Shown here: positions 34,888 through 46,721 of the stretch, piece by piece | Layout of the letters: each line of letters begins with the position of its first letter | Position numbering within the stretch: position 1 is the first letter of the stretch | DNA from: Cryphonectria parasitica EP155 | Lineage: Eukaryota > Ascomycota > Sordariomycetes > Diaporthales > Cryphonectriaceae | Assembly: GCF_011745365.1 (NCBI RefSeq) | Contig: NW_024468914.1 | Span: 704,001 to 768,000 of the forward strand | Length of the DNA stretch: 64,000 nt | Direction of reading: 5' to 3' | The notes under the pieces: model-generated | Seen by the model: the letters and a program-made list of their open reading frames with translations, nothing else | The model's database searches: none | Told to the model about the DNA's origin: nothing | Made by a program: the position numbers and the translations under genes

Positions 34888-37517
34888 TTTGTGCACTGGG
34901 TTCAAAAGAGGAACACGACTCGTTGGTATTGCAAATGACAAAGCAAGTCGCGAGGGGGACAGAGACAGAAGATGGCCGCCACAGATACGATGTTGATATG
35001 TCGAAGCGCCAGGAGATTACTTAGGCTGGGACGAGGAGTCAAGCTGTAGGGAGGTTAAAAAAAGAAAAAGAAAAAGAAAACAATGACAGAGCTCCTCGCG
35101 ATCAGCACCATCTTAAGATCCTTTTAAGTCAACCCATAGATAAAACGAGAACCCCGGTAGCCGCTAGCATTCCTGGTCTACTGCGGATTATCCGACGATA
35201 TCAAAGGTTGCAAGGGAAGAAGGGGGGGTTAGGCAATAGTCCAGTCATAGAGTTTGTGGGCCAAGAAATACATTTGCCTAAACCCCTGCAAAGACCATCT
35301 GAGGGAGAAATTATGTATGTATTGGCATGAGTTTCAGGCGTGCTAAGTAAAACAGTGCTCGTGGCTTCTCCAACATCAACTACTTACTCAGTAATTACTT
35401 CACACACCGCCTTCGAGGTGCTGCTCTGTTTCCTTTGCTTCTATTGTTTTCCACCTCACACCCCTGGCTTCAGGCGTCGGTGTGACTTGACCTCTTTGGC
35501 ACTCTTCGGGTCACAAGGAAAACTCAAATGCGGTCCTGGAGACTTGGGGACATCGGCCAGTAACCCAGAATAGGAGGTGTAGATCCGTAAGCATGGAGAC
35601 CGGCGGCGTGCATGCTCAGGTCATTGGACACATACAGTTAGTATATTCCCCCAACCCTGGCTTAGGAGACCCTTCTTTCTCTATGCACTATTCTTGATGT
35701 GGTGGTGAGAGCACAAACGAAAAAGGGGGCCTGTTCTCGAAAGTGTATTTGCCGTACCAACAACCGCAGGGTGTGGGAAACCTGAAATGAGGTGGCAGCA
35801 AAGCTACCACGGGGGAAGAAGAAGCCGACTCAGCGGGTGATTTTACATCCTTAGTGTAGTACTCGGGAGGGTGAAGGAAAAAAAAAGGCAACAAGTCCCG
35901 GCTGATGTGTGTTGGTGCCCATGTCGGCGACGACGCTATCCAGTCCATACCGTAGGAATGCTTTAGACCTCGGATACTAAGTACTTAGACAAGGGGGGGA
36001 ATGCAACCATGGCTGGGGTCCATTATGCGGGGTCGCCTCTCAGCTTGCCACGTTCCTCGACCGTTCCCCCGGATTTTGTCTCCTACCAAAGTGGTCTAGC
36101 CTTGCTTGACATTGTCCCTGCTGGTGGATTCGATCCTTGACTCTATTAACGATTACATATCGTTATTCCTCGGCCCCCCGACCGTCACGACGGCAAGCTC
36201 CCATCGTTTAAGCTTCTGAGCTAAAAGACATGGTAGTCGATGCGATTGGTGCCAAGCCCTCTGTTGATAACACCTTGGGGATATTCTATGCACCCCCTAT
36301 AAGACCATCATTCGTAAGCCTTAATGCGATTCCTAACGGCTAAGGCAAGTAACACTCCGGCCTCCGGTCCTCCCATTCCGGCAGCCCAGCCAACAACTTA
36401 CATGATTCATGATGCGCCATACAGACCCTAGATGTTGCGGCCGTACGCCATCGGGCTGCATGGAGACGCAGAGTTGTAGATTCATCTCCCCCTGAACCAA
36501 CGAGACAAGGCTGGGCCCCCCGTCTTGCAACCTTGTGCGTGCCAACCTCGCCGAGCCCTTGTTTGTGGCCTCTCCGTAGTACCTCGAAGCTAGCTAGGAT
36601 ACCATTTACTCATGGCATACGGCACGGAATCGGACCGAATATATTCCTTTAAGGCAGTCCTTGGTGCGGGCTATGCATCTACCGTGGGCCATCTTGGCGG
36701 GTTGTGCTATTCAAAGCTTCAATAGACTGTTCATAGTTTACTTAAGTATTCAGCCTCAGTGTTCATGTCCCATAACTTGTAAAAATCGTTGATACGCGGC
36801 TCTTCCTTCATCATTCCACGTGCAGGTCGTGGTGAAATACCTAGGCTGCACCCTTGCATAAGTGCATGTTGGAAGACACCATGTAACGATAAATTAGTAA
36901 CGCTACTGCAAGCATGCCAGGAACAGTTGAGAATACAAAGCAAAAAGGGAATATGGTATCGTGGTACTGCTTGGGTTGGCCAATGATACAAATAAGGCTG
37001 GGTCTCTAACTTCTGGTTGCCCAGGTGCCTCCAATGCCCTGGTTGCACTTGCGGCTCACTACCAACTTAGGAGACAGTTGGACCTTCAGGTGAGTTCAAC
37101 GACGACACACACACGTGGAATTGCGAGGTTTGATCATGCAGTTCGATTAGGAGGAAATTTCCAAAAGGTATAGACGCTGAGAGAGTGTGAGAGAGCAAAC
37201 TGACTGCTCAGATGACCATCCGACCTAGACAGAGCTGGCTACTCCCTTGCCCTTCCTTCTGTGTACTTAAAGTACTCAACAGTCTTTCTAGTCTTTCTAT
37301 GATCAAGCGAATAACCCAAGCTCCGCTGCTATGCACATTGTTACCACCAACCCACTGCCTTTTCCCTTTTCCTTTTTTCTTTCTTTTTCTTTCCCCTTTT
37401 TATGTCTATCAAAGCCGATCTATGCATCACTTTCTAATACCCACGCAGTCTATTCACCGCCGAAAGTTAGTTGTCCAAAGTTGTGCCCAGAGATACGACC
37501 CTCCCTCTTTCTTTCCT
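34888..37517. other. Intergenic, about 2.6 kb, no gene recognised
   Basis: It holds the upstream region of the MFS gene, an A-rich AAAAAG repeat (about 35057-35081), AT-rich and CT-rich stretches, and on the minus strand a pair of matches to RNA polymerase III promoter boxes (36126-36223, listed separately). No open frame has a recognisable domain. Confidence 0.5.
36126..36223 (-). promoter_or_regulatory. Candidate Pol III A box + B box pair (tRNA-like/SINE-like head)
   Basis: On the minus strand, 36223-36213 reads TAGCTCAGAAG, a full match to the A-box consensus TRGYNNARNNG, and 36136-36126 reads GGATCGAATCC, which contains a full match to the B-box core GWTCRANNC. They are about 77 bases apart in the right order. 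The sequence does not fold into a proper tRNA: the T-stem pairs only two bases and there is no acceptor stem. A decayed tRNA or SINE head is possible, and chance is not excluded. Confidence 0.35.
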
Positions 37518-39018
37518 TTACTCCTCCTTTTTCGCATACTTGGCCGCAATTTCCTCCTCAGTAAACGGTATCGTGTGCCTCTTCAACATGGCAATGCGCT
37601 CGTCCATGGTCATGCGAATCTGTCTCTCTCCAATAGGGACCATGCATCTGGCGAGGTGTGCATAGTCCTTGGTGAGGAGCTTCACCGTCATCATAAGGTA
37701 GTCGATGTCGTGGAAGACCAAGGCCTCGTTCGAGGCATACGTGTGCTTGGCCTTCAGAAACGCCACCGGGTGCTCACGCCAGTGTCGCAGAGGGTTGAGA
37801 TGGTGCGAAGTATGGTATCCGTCGTTGAAGCAGTGGCGGTTGCTCTAGACCAGCATTAGCTAATGACCTTGGTCCTGAAAGACAGATTATTTCTTCCAAA
37901 AAAAAAAAAGAGGGGGCATAAAACGTAAAACGAGAGCAGGTACTCACAGGGACATCAATAAGGGTGATGCTCGACCGGTAATCACTATCCGGCTCATCGC
38001 GGTCCACCAGCGCGTGCTGTCCCCAGTTGCCCACCATCAACCCAAACCGCATGATGGCGAGCGGCAGCAGGAACACAAAGACTGACGCCCTGGGGTTCAG
38101 CCTGAACATGGCGTACTGGAACGCATAGGAGCTCAGCTCCCAGAAGGTCTGCTTCGCCGCAAAGGCCAGCCTGTTCTTGCGCACAAAGTAGGCCGCGAGC
38201 TCGAAGCAGATGAACAGGTAGAAGCGCCCCACGTACTGCAAAAAATGCCAGACGTTGTCTCGCTGGTAGCGGAGGGTGGAGCTGAGGTCCTCGGGCCCGT
38301 TGCCCTCCACGTGGTGGTGCTTGACGTGGTGGTAAAAGTAGCTGTTCCACGTGTGGCCCATCAGCGGGTCCAGGAGGTAGGGAAAGGTCAGGTCGAACCA
38401 GGCGTACTGCCGCTTCAGCACGCCGCGGCCGTGGATGTGCTGGTGCATCATGAGCGTGTAGGTCCCCGTGTACGAGACCTGCATGACGAGGTGCAGGATG
38501 CCGTGGAACCACGTGAAGTGGTGGAAGAGAAGCAGGGCGGAGGGGACGGAGGTGGTGAAGTAGAGGATGAGGTGGGTGAGGAAGACCACATCTGTCTCGA
38601 CGCGTACAACAGACTTGCCCAGGCGGACGTAGGACTTGAGGAGGCGGTCCAGCGCAGGCTCGAGCTTCCCGAGACTGCTCAGGTCCCATCCGTTGAACAC
38701 GGCGGGCTCGAAGTTGGGATGCTTCGGGTCGTTCAGAGACATCATCGTCTGGAGCGCCGCCTCATCGCGGACAGCCTCCTCCTCGCTGACGGCTGCATTG
38801 TCAGGGTTATCTATGTGGGGAAACATTCTTAGTGACATGTAACTTGACATAAAGGCTGCTGGAGAGATAAAACCAACTGGTTTGCTATGCTTACCATTGG
38901 TCACGCCACCGTCTGACTGAGCTCTGGCGGTGACATCAAGGATATCGGCCTGGAGGTTCTTCAGGATGAGGGTGTCGGCTTTGGTCAAGTCCTTGCTGTA
39001 GACGATATATTTGTCCAT
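37518..39018 (-). CDS. Fatty-acid-desaturase-domain membrane protein
   Basis: Three exons (39018-38895, 38810-37948, 37844-37518) give about 437 residues. The histidine clusters of membrane di-iron enzymes are present in order: MHQHIHGRG (His164, 166, 168), HHVKHHHVEGNG (202-208) and, in the last exon, HTSHHLNP (340-344). Hydrophobic helices lie around 115-160 and 225-300. The first intron (38811-38894, GTAAGC..TAG) is 84 bases long with no stop and keeps the frame, so a form that retains it would be 28 residues longer. The ATG at 39018 is the first true ATG; upstream codons in frame open with GTG. The exact reaction (desaturation or hydroxylation of a lipid) cannot be read. It lies beyond the second MFS gene, so cluster membership is doubtful. 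Confidence 0.85.
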
Positions 39019-42000
39019 CTCGTCAATGCGGAGGTGGCGTTGAACGCCCTTCTGGAGCTCTCGACTAGTTTCGAGGACTCTTGAAGCTCTGCGTCGAGCA
39101 CATGCCACTATTTTATTTTCTTTCTTGGTGGCGAACCCCTGAGTGCTTTGCAGATCCACAGAAATGAGGCAAGTTGCAGGTATGATAGGGACTTTGGAGG
39201 CCGGATGAACGGGCGGAGGGTGTGGTCTGCCTGCAAGACCTGAATCGTCGAGATGTTGTCTTTGGTGACTAGATTATGTTGTTTTTGGGAACCTTGTCAT
39301 ATCTTTTTTTTCTCTTCTCCAGAAGCAGAAGTTGAGACTGTGTTCAAAGGAGTTCCAGGCTTTGAGAAAATTTAGTGGATCTCCTGGTGAGGTGTTTTAG
39401 GGGTCCATGTAACCATGTCCTTTGGTGGTCCGTCCACGCGTCAGGATAGACCCATAATAATAATCTCGCCCTAGTTCAGATGAGGTCGAATCGCGGTTCT
39501 GTGTTGTGTGTTGTTGTTGTCCAATCATGCAGTGTTTGCTAGACCGTGCGTTTAAGCGGGCTCAACCATCAATGGGCTCATATCACGGAAAACATGCCGC
39601 GTTCTAGCGAGAGTCGCAGGAGACGGTGTAAGGGGGGTTTGTCCTCAAAAGCGAAGCTTAAATAGGCAGAGAAACACATGAGTCTTTGCAACTGTAACGG
39701 TTTCGTTGAACTCTGCCGGGTTTCTTGGTCAACTGTCCAAGTCTTTGTGCGACTCGAAGAAGTCGGTAATCAGATCACTCGGTTCTTTAATCACGCGACT
39801 GCTTACGAGCTTACAGACTCCTCTCCCCCCCCCCTCACTGTCTCAGGAACAGTCAATTGATAGGACGGACCATGCTGAGAATGAAGACAAAGAAGAAGAA
39901 AAAAAAGACCATGCTACTGATCCGCTTTCAGCCTTAACAATCGACCGGCAATCGAGAGCCTATCTGCGTTAGTGTAAGCAAAGAAAAAGTGAAACAGGTT
40001 CCGAGATTCACCTAAGCCGTTTGTGGTGTTCGCTAAAAAATCATTTGATTGCTCTCCCTGAAAATCTTGAGCTGTTATCAGCATTGCACTCTATCTTGAA
40101 AAAGGAGACTTTGCAATAGAGAAATGTACTTTTAGAGATTACTTCATTTGTCTCCATCATCATCCCGTGTCATACAGATCATGTTGAGGCTTTCAATCCT
40201 GCAAGGCTGTAATTCCTCTTACCCCACGCACCGTAGACCATTCATATACCCAGTGTTCATAGACGTATCCCTATTAAGCATTGGAAAAGGAAGGGAAGCA
40301 GGGATTTGAGGGGGAAAATAAGGCCTATTGGATGTTTCTGTATTTGCGTATATGGCTCCAAGTTATGGCAGCTACTACTCACGTTATTACGATTTCGACG
40401 ACCGGCTCCATAGCACTGGAGACCGCATATAGTTCTGTTGATGTTCAATGCCGTGAAATTAGTTCAAAATTCATGAAACGATCATGTGAAAGAATACACT
40501 TTAGTATTGCATTGAGCATCAAATTTGTCCTCGTGATTACATGTAGTAAATGTGTCTCGAAGTAGAAAATCATGACAGGATCAAATCAGGTCTGCTAATT
40601 GGGCAACTTCTGCACATTATGATAAGGCAGCAGGGCCACATTTCCGACAGTATTGCGTATACGTCTCCCTCGGATTTAATAACAGAACGATTCTCTTATA
40701 CATACAAAGATCAAGTATCATTCCGTCCGACTTCCTGAATATGAGCTGTCACAAGTGAGAGATAAGAGGTCCTCGATTCGCTGCTAAACCTAGTAAAGTC
40801 TCACTGGGGATTCAGGAAGGCTGAGAAGCCCTGTAGGTCACTGGACACCTGTAGGACCTCTCGCACCCGTAACATCAGCGAAAAGACAGTATTTAGGAGA
40901 CGATGTGCGAGGGCCAGTGAGTCGCCGTGAGTCACTGGCCCAGGGCCGTGCACGACCCCTCCAGCCAGCCATCAGCCAGACCTGTTGATAGCCTCAGTTA
41001 GCTGCCCTCGTGGCGTTTCTCTTCCTTTGTCTTTTCTCTTCAGCGCACAGCAATGCAAGCCTTTTTGCCCTCACACAGACGATCTACAGTCAAGTAGAAA
41101 GACCTTCCCAGAACAACTGAGAGACGAGTAAGTTGAGCACTGGCTCGTGGGAAGGGGCCATGTCGACATCCTTGTGGTTGTCAGACTACAGACGCAGCAG
41201 AGAACAGCACGATTTGAAGGAGTATCACCTCGACGACCTGAACTTGGAAAAGAATCGGATGGAACTGTTTCCTGAAGTGGCCACCCACGACACATAACCT
41301 GGTGAATGCCAGCTGCTTTGCAAAGATACTGTGAAAATATTACGTGGCCTGGAGGACATCCAACAATCTCTCCAGACTCTGCTCCGTTGTGCTTGTTGCA
41401 GTTCAAACCTCCTCCAGCGCAACTTACAATCAGTTGCGAAGGGTCATGGACCGACGACAACGCGAGCACGACAAGTCCTCTCGAGGTGTCCAGGGGGCCC
41501 TTCCATGACTAGCCAGGCAAAATGGCCTTCCTATTCATCGTAGCTCCTGTATCTCCTCGCAACCCGAGGATCGACACTATTGTGTTCAGTGACGATTACC
41601 CCGAACATTCTCGGGACAAGCAGTCGACAGCAATGACATAGTTATGACGGTACCTTCAACATGCAGAATCTGAGCTCGCCAAGAACGATGCAGGACTGCA
41701 CACCCTTCTTCCCAGCCGTGCCATCGAATGCAAGCTTGCTTGCCTTTGCCCGCCCCCCCCCCCCTTTTCCCCCCCAAATCTGCTTTTTCTTTGTTGCATA
41801 GGATCATGTCACAAGGTGCCATGACTGGCGTGTGGCGGCCTGTAGCTAGTCAGCAACATCATGCCATACGCAGCCCGATCTCAACACTTTCAGAGACGTC
41901 CTCCCCCCCGGCCGTTGTCCACAGATCGTTGTTCCAAGGCACGATCGCCGTGAAACCCCCTCGTACCAAGATCGTGCAGGCGGTGCTCCATCTTTGTTTC

Positions 42001-44798
42001 TTTCGTCGCTCGTCTACACACCTTGAGACTTTTAGCGTGCTTTTTTTCTTTTTTTTTTTTTTTTTTTCTTTTCTTTTCATTGCTTCTGCTGCTTCGCGAC
42101 GCTACTCAAAAGCTCTGCTGACGAGAGGGCGCGGGAGGGGAGGGGGGAAAAGCAATAATTTGGCCGAGCCTTTGAACAAGAGCCACTGCAGCAGTGTAAT
42201 CATCACGCTTGTTGATGGGGCTGGAAAGGATGAGGAGGCGAGGCGAGGGATGGGGGGACTCTATTCTCCGCTTGCATGCCCATGCTAAATTCACCATGGC
42301 GCAAATTTTTTTTCTTTTTCAGCTGCGAGTCTTCGGATACTACATTCTCACCTGGCCTGATTCTGACGTCGTGTATTTTTATTCCCCCTTCTTCTTCTTC
42401 CTCTTTCTTTTCGTTCCGTTTCCGTTTTTTGTCTTTCTTCGGTTGCGTGGCGCCCGGAATGCGTACCCGGCATCAGCAAGGTTGTCTCACTTTTCTTTTA
42501 AACTTTCGCTTGAATGTTGTAAAGACAGATGAGGTTGTGGAAGCCTTGGCGCGAAAGCTTTTCTTTTTGGTAGTATCGTGGGAGGGGGGGCGGAAGAGGA
42601 CAGGGACGAGCCGACTGACGAAATGCCAACGGTCGGGCATTGTAACCTACTTATTCCCAAAGCAATTTAAATTTCTAATCTATTTTTAATTCTATTTTTC
42701 TTCCTTCACCGGCCTCGATAATTTGAGACGCAACGGACCGTCCACCCTCGCTTGATGCGCATTATGACAGCTCTCCGAATCGAGTACGACGTGGTACAAA
42801 ATCCAGACGTGGCTTCGTCCAGTCTTCTTCCCCCCCTCCAAAAGAGGCTTCCGAACATTGGCTCCAGAGGCGTCGGCTGCCATCGAAAAAACTGGATCGG
42901 ATAATATAGACCAGCACACAACAATGGAGCACACAGCAAGGAGGTGTGGGTGAGACGGGAATATGTGGGGGTAAGCGAGAAGGAAACAAATGTCCTATTG
43001 GGAGGGGGAGGGTCGAGCCAAGGCGGATCTTTACAACACCACCAACTGAATCGCGTTGCCTGGGTCAAAAGATGTGTTGTCTTTGGAGCCATGTCTTTTT
43101 CAGCTACCGCGAGTTGCAGGCGGCCAAAGCATGCATGATTTTGACAAGGTGTCAAGATGAGACCAGGTGAGGGCCCAGGGCAAAAAAATAAAAAAATAAA
43201 AAATAAAAAAAAAATAGATTAAACTGTGCCGTCCCCAACCACGCAACCTACACACCGCATCGCCGTATCATTGATCGATTTCCCTCGCGCCCTGCAAATC
43301 CCGCTCTTCGTGTAAGTAGATGCGTGCACAGTGTCGATCATGGCCCCAATCTTGCACGCCTCCCTGATCTGTAAGCAAATGGTCGCTGTTGCCGGTTCTC
43401 TGAATTACAAAGGGGTGTTACACAGCAGGCGCCACATGGAGACGGCTTCTGCTCCCCAGCCAGTAAAGAACCTGGGCGGCAGGGTGCTATCAGTACGTTT
43501 TTTTGTTTGTCCAAAGGCAAGCCTGTCGCCCACTGCTCTAGCCGCCCCCTCACCTTCCTCCCTCCCTCCCTCCCTCCCTCCCTCCCTCCCCATCCTCCTC
43601 AGTCTGACGGGCGCAAGCAGTCTTGTGCCAGGAATCTGGTCGGACAAATCAGCTCAGGACGTTGAGCAGCCACCGTTCTTCAAGATGAGCGCAAGCACAC
43701 ACGATAGACGAGGTAGGGAGGGTGGCTGTCTAGTGCAGAACTGCAGAGAGGGCACAAATTCTCCGGGTGAGCATATCCCAAGCCCTGGACATCGGGATTT
43801 GCGGATTTGCGGACGTACAACTGGGGTAAGCGATGCGGGAGTTCCACTGGTGCAGTCCCATACTGGGCAAATTTCGAGCCATTGATTGATTGCTCACATG
43901 CATAAAGTTACTACGTACGTACTATGAAGATGCAGCACGGCCCAGCACTGCGGGCCCACCCCCGTTGTCACGTCCACCCGTCCGTCCGAGCGGCGGTCTA
44001 CCTCGGGCAGCATGCCTTATTCTGCCTGTGCACTCTTAGATCTCGGCAAAGGCACATCCTTCTAGATTGGGTTCTTCAGGGCGCGCAGGCCCTCCCCCGT
44101 CCCGAGAGGCCCCCGTGTCCTTTTTTCTTCAGATGATCCACGCCCAAAGGCACCCATAGCCTTACCTTGGCACGGCGAAAGACGGACGCCGATCGCCACG
44201 GCCCGCAGCTGAACCAAAAGATCATACAGCGGGAGCGGCCTCACTCCCCACACCACGTTGCGATTGGCCCACACTGTTGTATCCTGTGGACCTGCAGGTT
44301 CAGCCATCGAAAATCGATTACGAGCCTGTTGATGTGAAAGGGTGTCCCGGGGGGGGGGGGGGCTCTTAGCTTAGACTCCTGCTAGGCCAATGTAGGAAAG
44401 CTATGTACAACCAGCGTTGAGCATCTGCAGCTCTGTGTCAGATGAAGATGGAGAACATCAAGTTGATTAAGATGGTGTGGACATCGATGAGTGGGTGTCC
44501 TGTCTGCAAGACGAAGGGGGGGGGCCCTAAATTTGAGAGGCGTTGCAGAACATGTCCATGATGCGGACGAACATGGAATCTAATCTGGGTCGATCCTTTG
44601 GCTTTCCTTTTGTTTTTAATATATCTGGGCTAGCCGCCTTTTCGTAGCCGATGAGACCGGAACCATGGTTAGCCAGTCGATGGTGGTTTGTCCTTCTTCA
44701 CTATTAGCTTGTCGTCAGTTCCACATACAGCAAGTCTTGTTGGCCAGGATTGACCCCATATACACGGCGCCAGCTCTATCCTCGCACCAGGCCAAAAG
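39019..44798. other. Gene-poor stretch of about 5.8 kb
   Basis: I find no gene I can support. The stretch is marked by simple sequence: a C-run near 39823-39836, C-runs at 41749-41776, T-runs at 42040-42070, an A/T-rich run at 43182-43218, a CCTC repeat at 43554-43591 and a G-run near 44348-44362. Open frames up to 186 codons (for example 41728-42288) translate simple sequence and have no domain. It separates the cluster side from the housekeeping side and also holds the upstream region of the desaturase-like gene. Confidence 0.5.
43554..43591. repeat. CCTC tetranucleotide repeat
   Basis: About nine tandem CCTC units form a perfect polypyrimidine tract on the plus strand. Such a tract can vary in length. 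Confidence 0.85.
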
Positions 44799-46286
44799 AT
44801 GATGGCCCATGGCGGTACCTGGAGCCGCTGTCTTAGCAACACCAGTAACGGTGGACCCCCGCATGTGTCCGGCAGCAAGCACAACATGAAGCAGCACCGC
44901 ATCCACAGTCTACGAGAGACCCACATACCACGGGTGACGGCAGCTCGTCAACGTCTTGTCACCAGCGCCACCGAGTCTGGGCCCGTCGCAGCCCCGGACG
45001 TCAGACCCGAACAGGGTCTGACCGAGTATCGTGCCTTCACGGGCGGCGCCCGCGGCTCTGCCTCCAACCCCAGCCGTGCAACGACCGGCTTGGGGCACTT
45101 GCTGCTTCGCAACAATAACGTCAACAGTGGACGAGCAGACGCAGAGGAGGCTGAGACACAACCCTCTCCTCCGTCGGTACCGACCCAGAAGCCACAAGAA
45201 ATAGTAGCCAGGGACATAGACGCATTCGAGCAGCACCGGCTGGTACAGAATGACCCTATCAGCTTCAACCCATTGGCGGCCATCAGCTGGGCCATAGGCG
45301 ATGACTCTGTCGAGGATAAGAGTCGGAAACAATGTGACTTTGCTGCTTGTGGAGATGAAGGTCGTCCTGTCTCCCAGAGACACTCGCGTCCACTGCCAAC
45401 CTCCGCCAAAGGAAAGTCCCGTCAGCGCAGTCGGAAGAGCGGCGAAAAGGATGCCCAGAGCATCGCTCCTCTTGCGGCAGCAGTTTCAAGGAGCGCAGAC
45501 AAGCGCATTGTTGACCGTGTAGAGCCGGACCCCTTACCATATCGCAAGATGTTGAATACCTTTCCCACGAGGCCGCAGCAGATAACAGACACGGCACAAA
45601 GTTGCACGCCCCATATGTCACCGTCCACACCATCGCGTGTGTTGAGATCACACACCAGGCAGGCGTCGAGCCAGCAGCCTTCTGTCGAGCCACTGCAGCA
45701 CCCACAAATCCCCGAGGAAAGAGGCTTTCGTCATCGAATTGGAGCAAGGACCGATGAGTTCGGAGCCAGTGCAGGCTCCAGCCCGAGCGCATCAGATGCC
45801 CAGCAGACAAGCTACCCGTCGCTACCGGCCCAAGTCTGCATGGCGCCCATGACCGACTTTTCAGTTGCCCAACCCCCCATGGTAGAGCCACAGACGATGC
45901 CATTCCAGGGCAATATTATGCAGCCGCAGCATCAAGTCTCGCTCCCTCAGTATCCGCTCCCTCAGTACGCTTCTCCGTCGCCGCCGCCGCCGCCTCCTCC
46001 TCCACGACAGTATCGTCCTGAGCAGCAACAAGACCCACACCAGTGTCTCACCTCCCATTACTGCTCCACGTCCTTTCCTACCGAAATCCAGCTCAACCCG
46101 AACGACTGTGCCAGACAAAATCACGCCTGCAACTGGATGCCATGCAACTCGACAGGGTTCACGTCCGAGAATGCGCTCATGTGGCACATCAGGGCGGAAC
46201 ATCTGATGCGGTGCCCCAAGCCGGGATGCTGTAATGAGAGGTTCCCTACTAAAAAACAGCTCGAGATGCACGTCAGGGTTCACTGA
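44799..46286 (+). CDS. C2H2 zinc-finger protein
   Basis: One exon of 495 residues from the ATG at 44799 (a second ATG follows directly). Most of the protein is disordered, rich in Ser, Pro, Gln and Arg, with a poly-Pro run ([20 protein letters not shown], about residue 390-410). Two C2H2-type fingers lie at the extreme C-terminus: CNWMPC...HIRAEH and CPKPGC...HVRVH, the last His being the final residue. A nuclear DNA-binding or regulatory role is likely; the target is unknown. The protein stops immediately after the second finger, so it may be slightly shorter than relatives. A spliced upstream exon is possible. It converges on the CUE3-like gene. Confidence 0.75.
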   Translation: MMAHGGTWSRCLSNTSNGGPPHVSGSKHNMKQHRIHSLRETHIPRVTAARQRLVTSATESGPVAAPDVRPEQGLTEYRAFTGGARGSASNPSRATTGLGHLLLRNNNVNSGRADAEEAETQPSPPSVPTQKPQEIVARDIDAFEQHRLVQNDPISFNPLAAISWAIGDDSVEDKSRKQCDFAACGDEGRPVSQRHSRPLPTSAKGKSRQRSRKSGEKDAQSIAPLAAAVSRSADKRIVDRVEPDPLPYRKMLNTFPTRPQQITDTAQSCTPHMSPSTPSRVLRSHTRQASSQQPSVEPLQHPQIPEERGFRHRIGARTDEFGASAGSSPSASDAQQTSYPSLPAQVCMAPMTDFSVAQPPMVEPQTMPFQGNIMQPQHQVSLPQYPLPQYASPSPPPPPPPPRQYRPEQQQDPHQCLTSHYCSTSFPTEIQLNPNDCARQNHACNWMPCNSTGFTSENALMWHIRAEHLMRCPKPGCCNERFPTKKQLEMHVRVH

Positions 46287-46721
46287 TCGATTAGACAAGA
46301 GTGAGGAGTGAAGGAGAGATGGACAAGAAAGCATGAAAGGAGGCGAAAGAAAGGGTCCAGTCTGTGGAAAGTTTGAGGAAGAGGAAGATATAGGGGAGAA
46401 AGAGCGAATGAAGACTCCTTGGTAGAGTATCTCAGTGTTCATGACGATCCGTGAAAATGGGGGTTCGTGGATTTCTTGACACGGATGTCAGTCGGCAACG
46501 ACGGAACACATGCGCAGCCGTCAGCCAGAACTTTGTATGAAGGACAGGGCGAGAGTCCAGGATGGTATAGACGAGATAGCCCATAAATTTGCGATCCATC
46601 CACCCAGAGCTGCTGTGGTGTAACGCAGTCTTCATGATGGCGAGGTGGCATGAGCGGTGAACCGTCTCGATCCTCATGTCCGCACCCGTGATGTAACCAA
46701 CGATGCCGAGAGGAGAGAACA

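Noticed and set aside
36125..36240. A second tRNA gene on the minus strand
   Set aside because: A and B boxes match, but T-stem and acceptor stem do not pair and the anticodon arm is not formed; listed only as a Pol III-like element.
41728..42288. 186-codon plus-strand frame in the gene-poor zone
   Set aside because: It translates C-runs and T-runs (poly-Pro, poly-Phe) and has no domain or splice partners.
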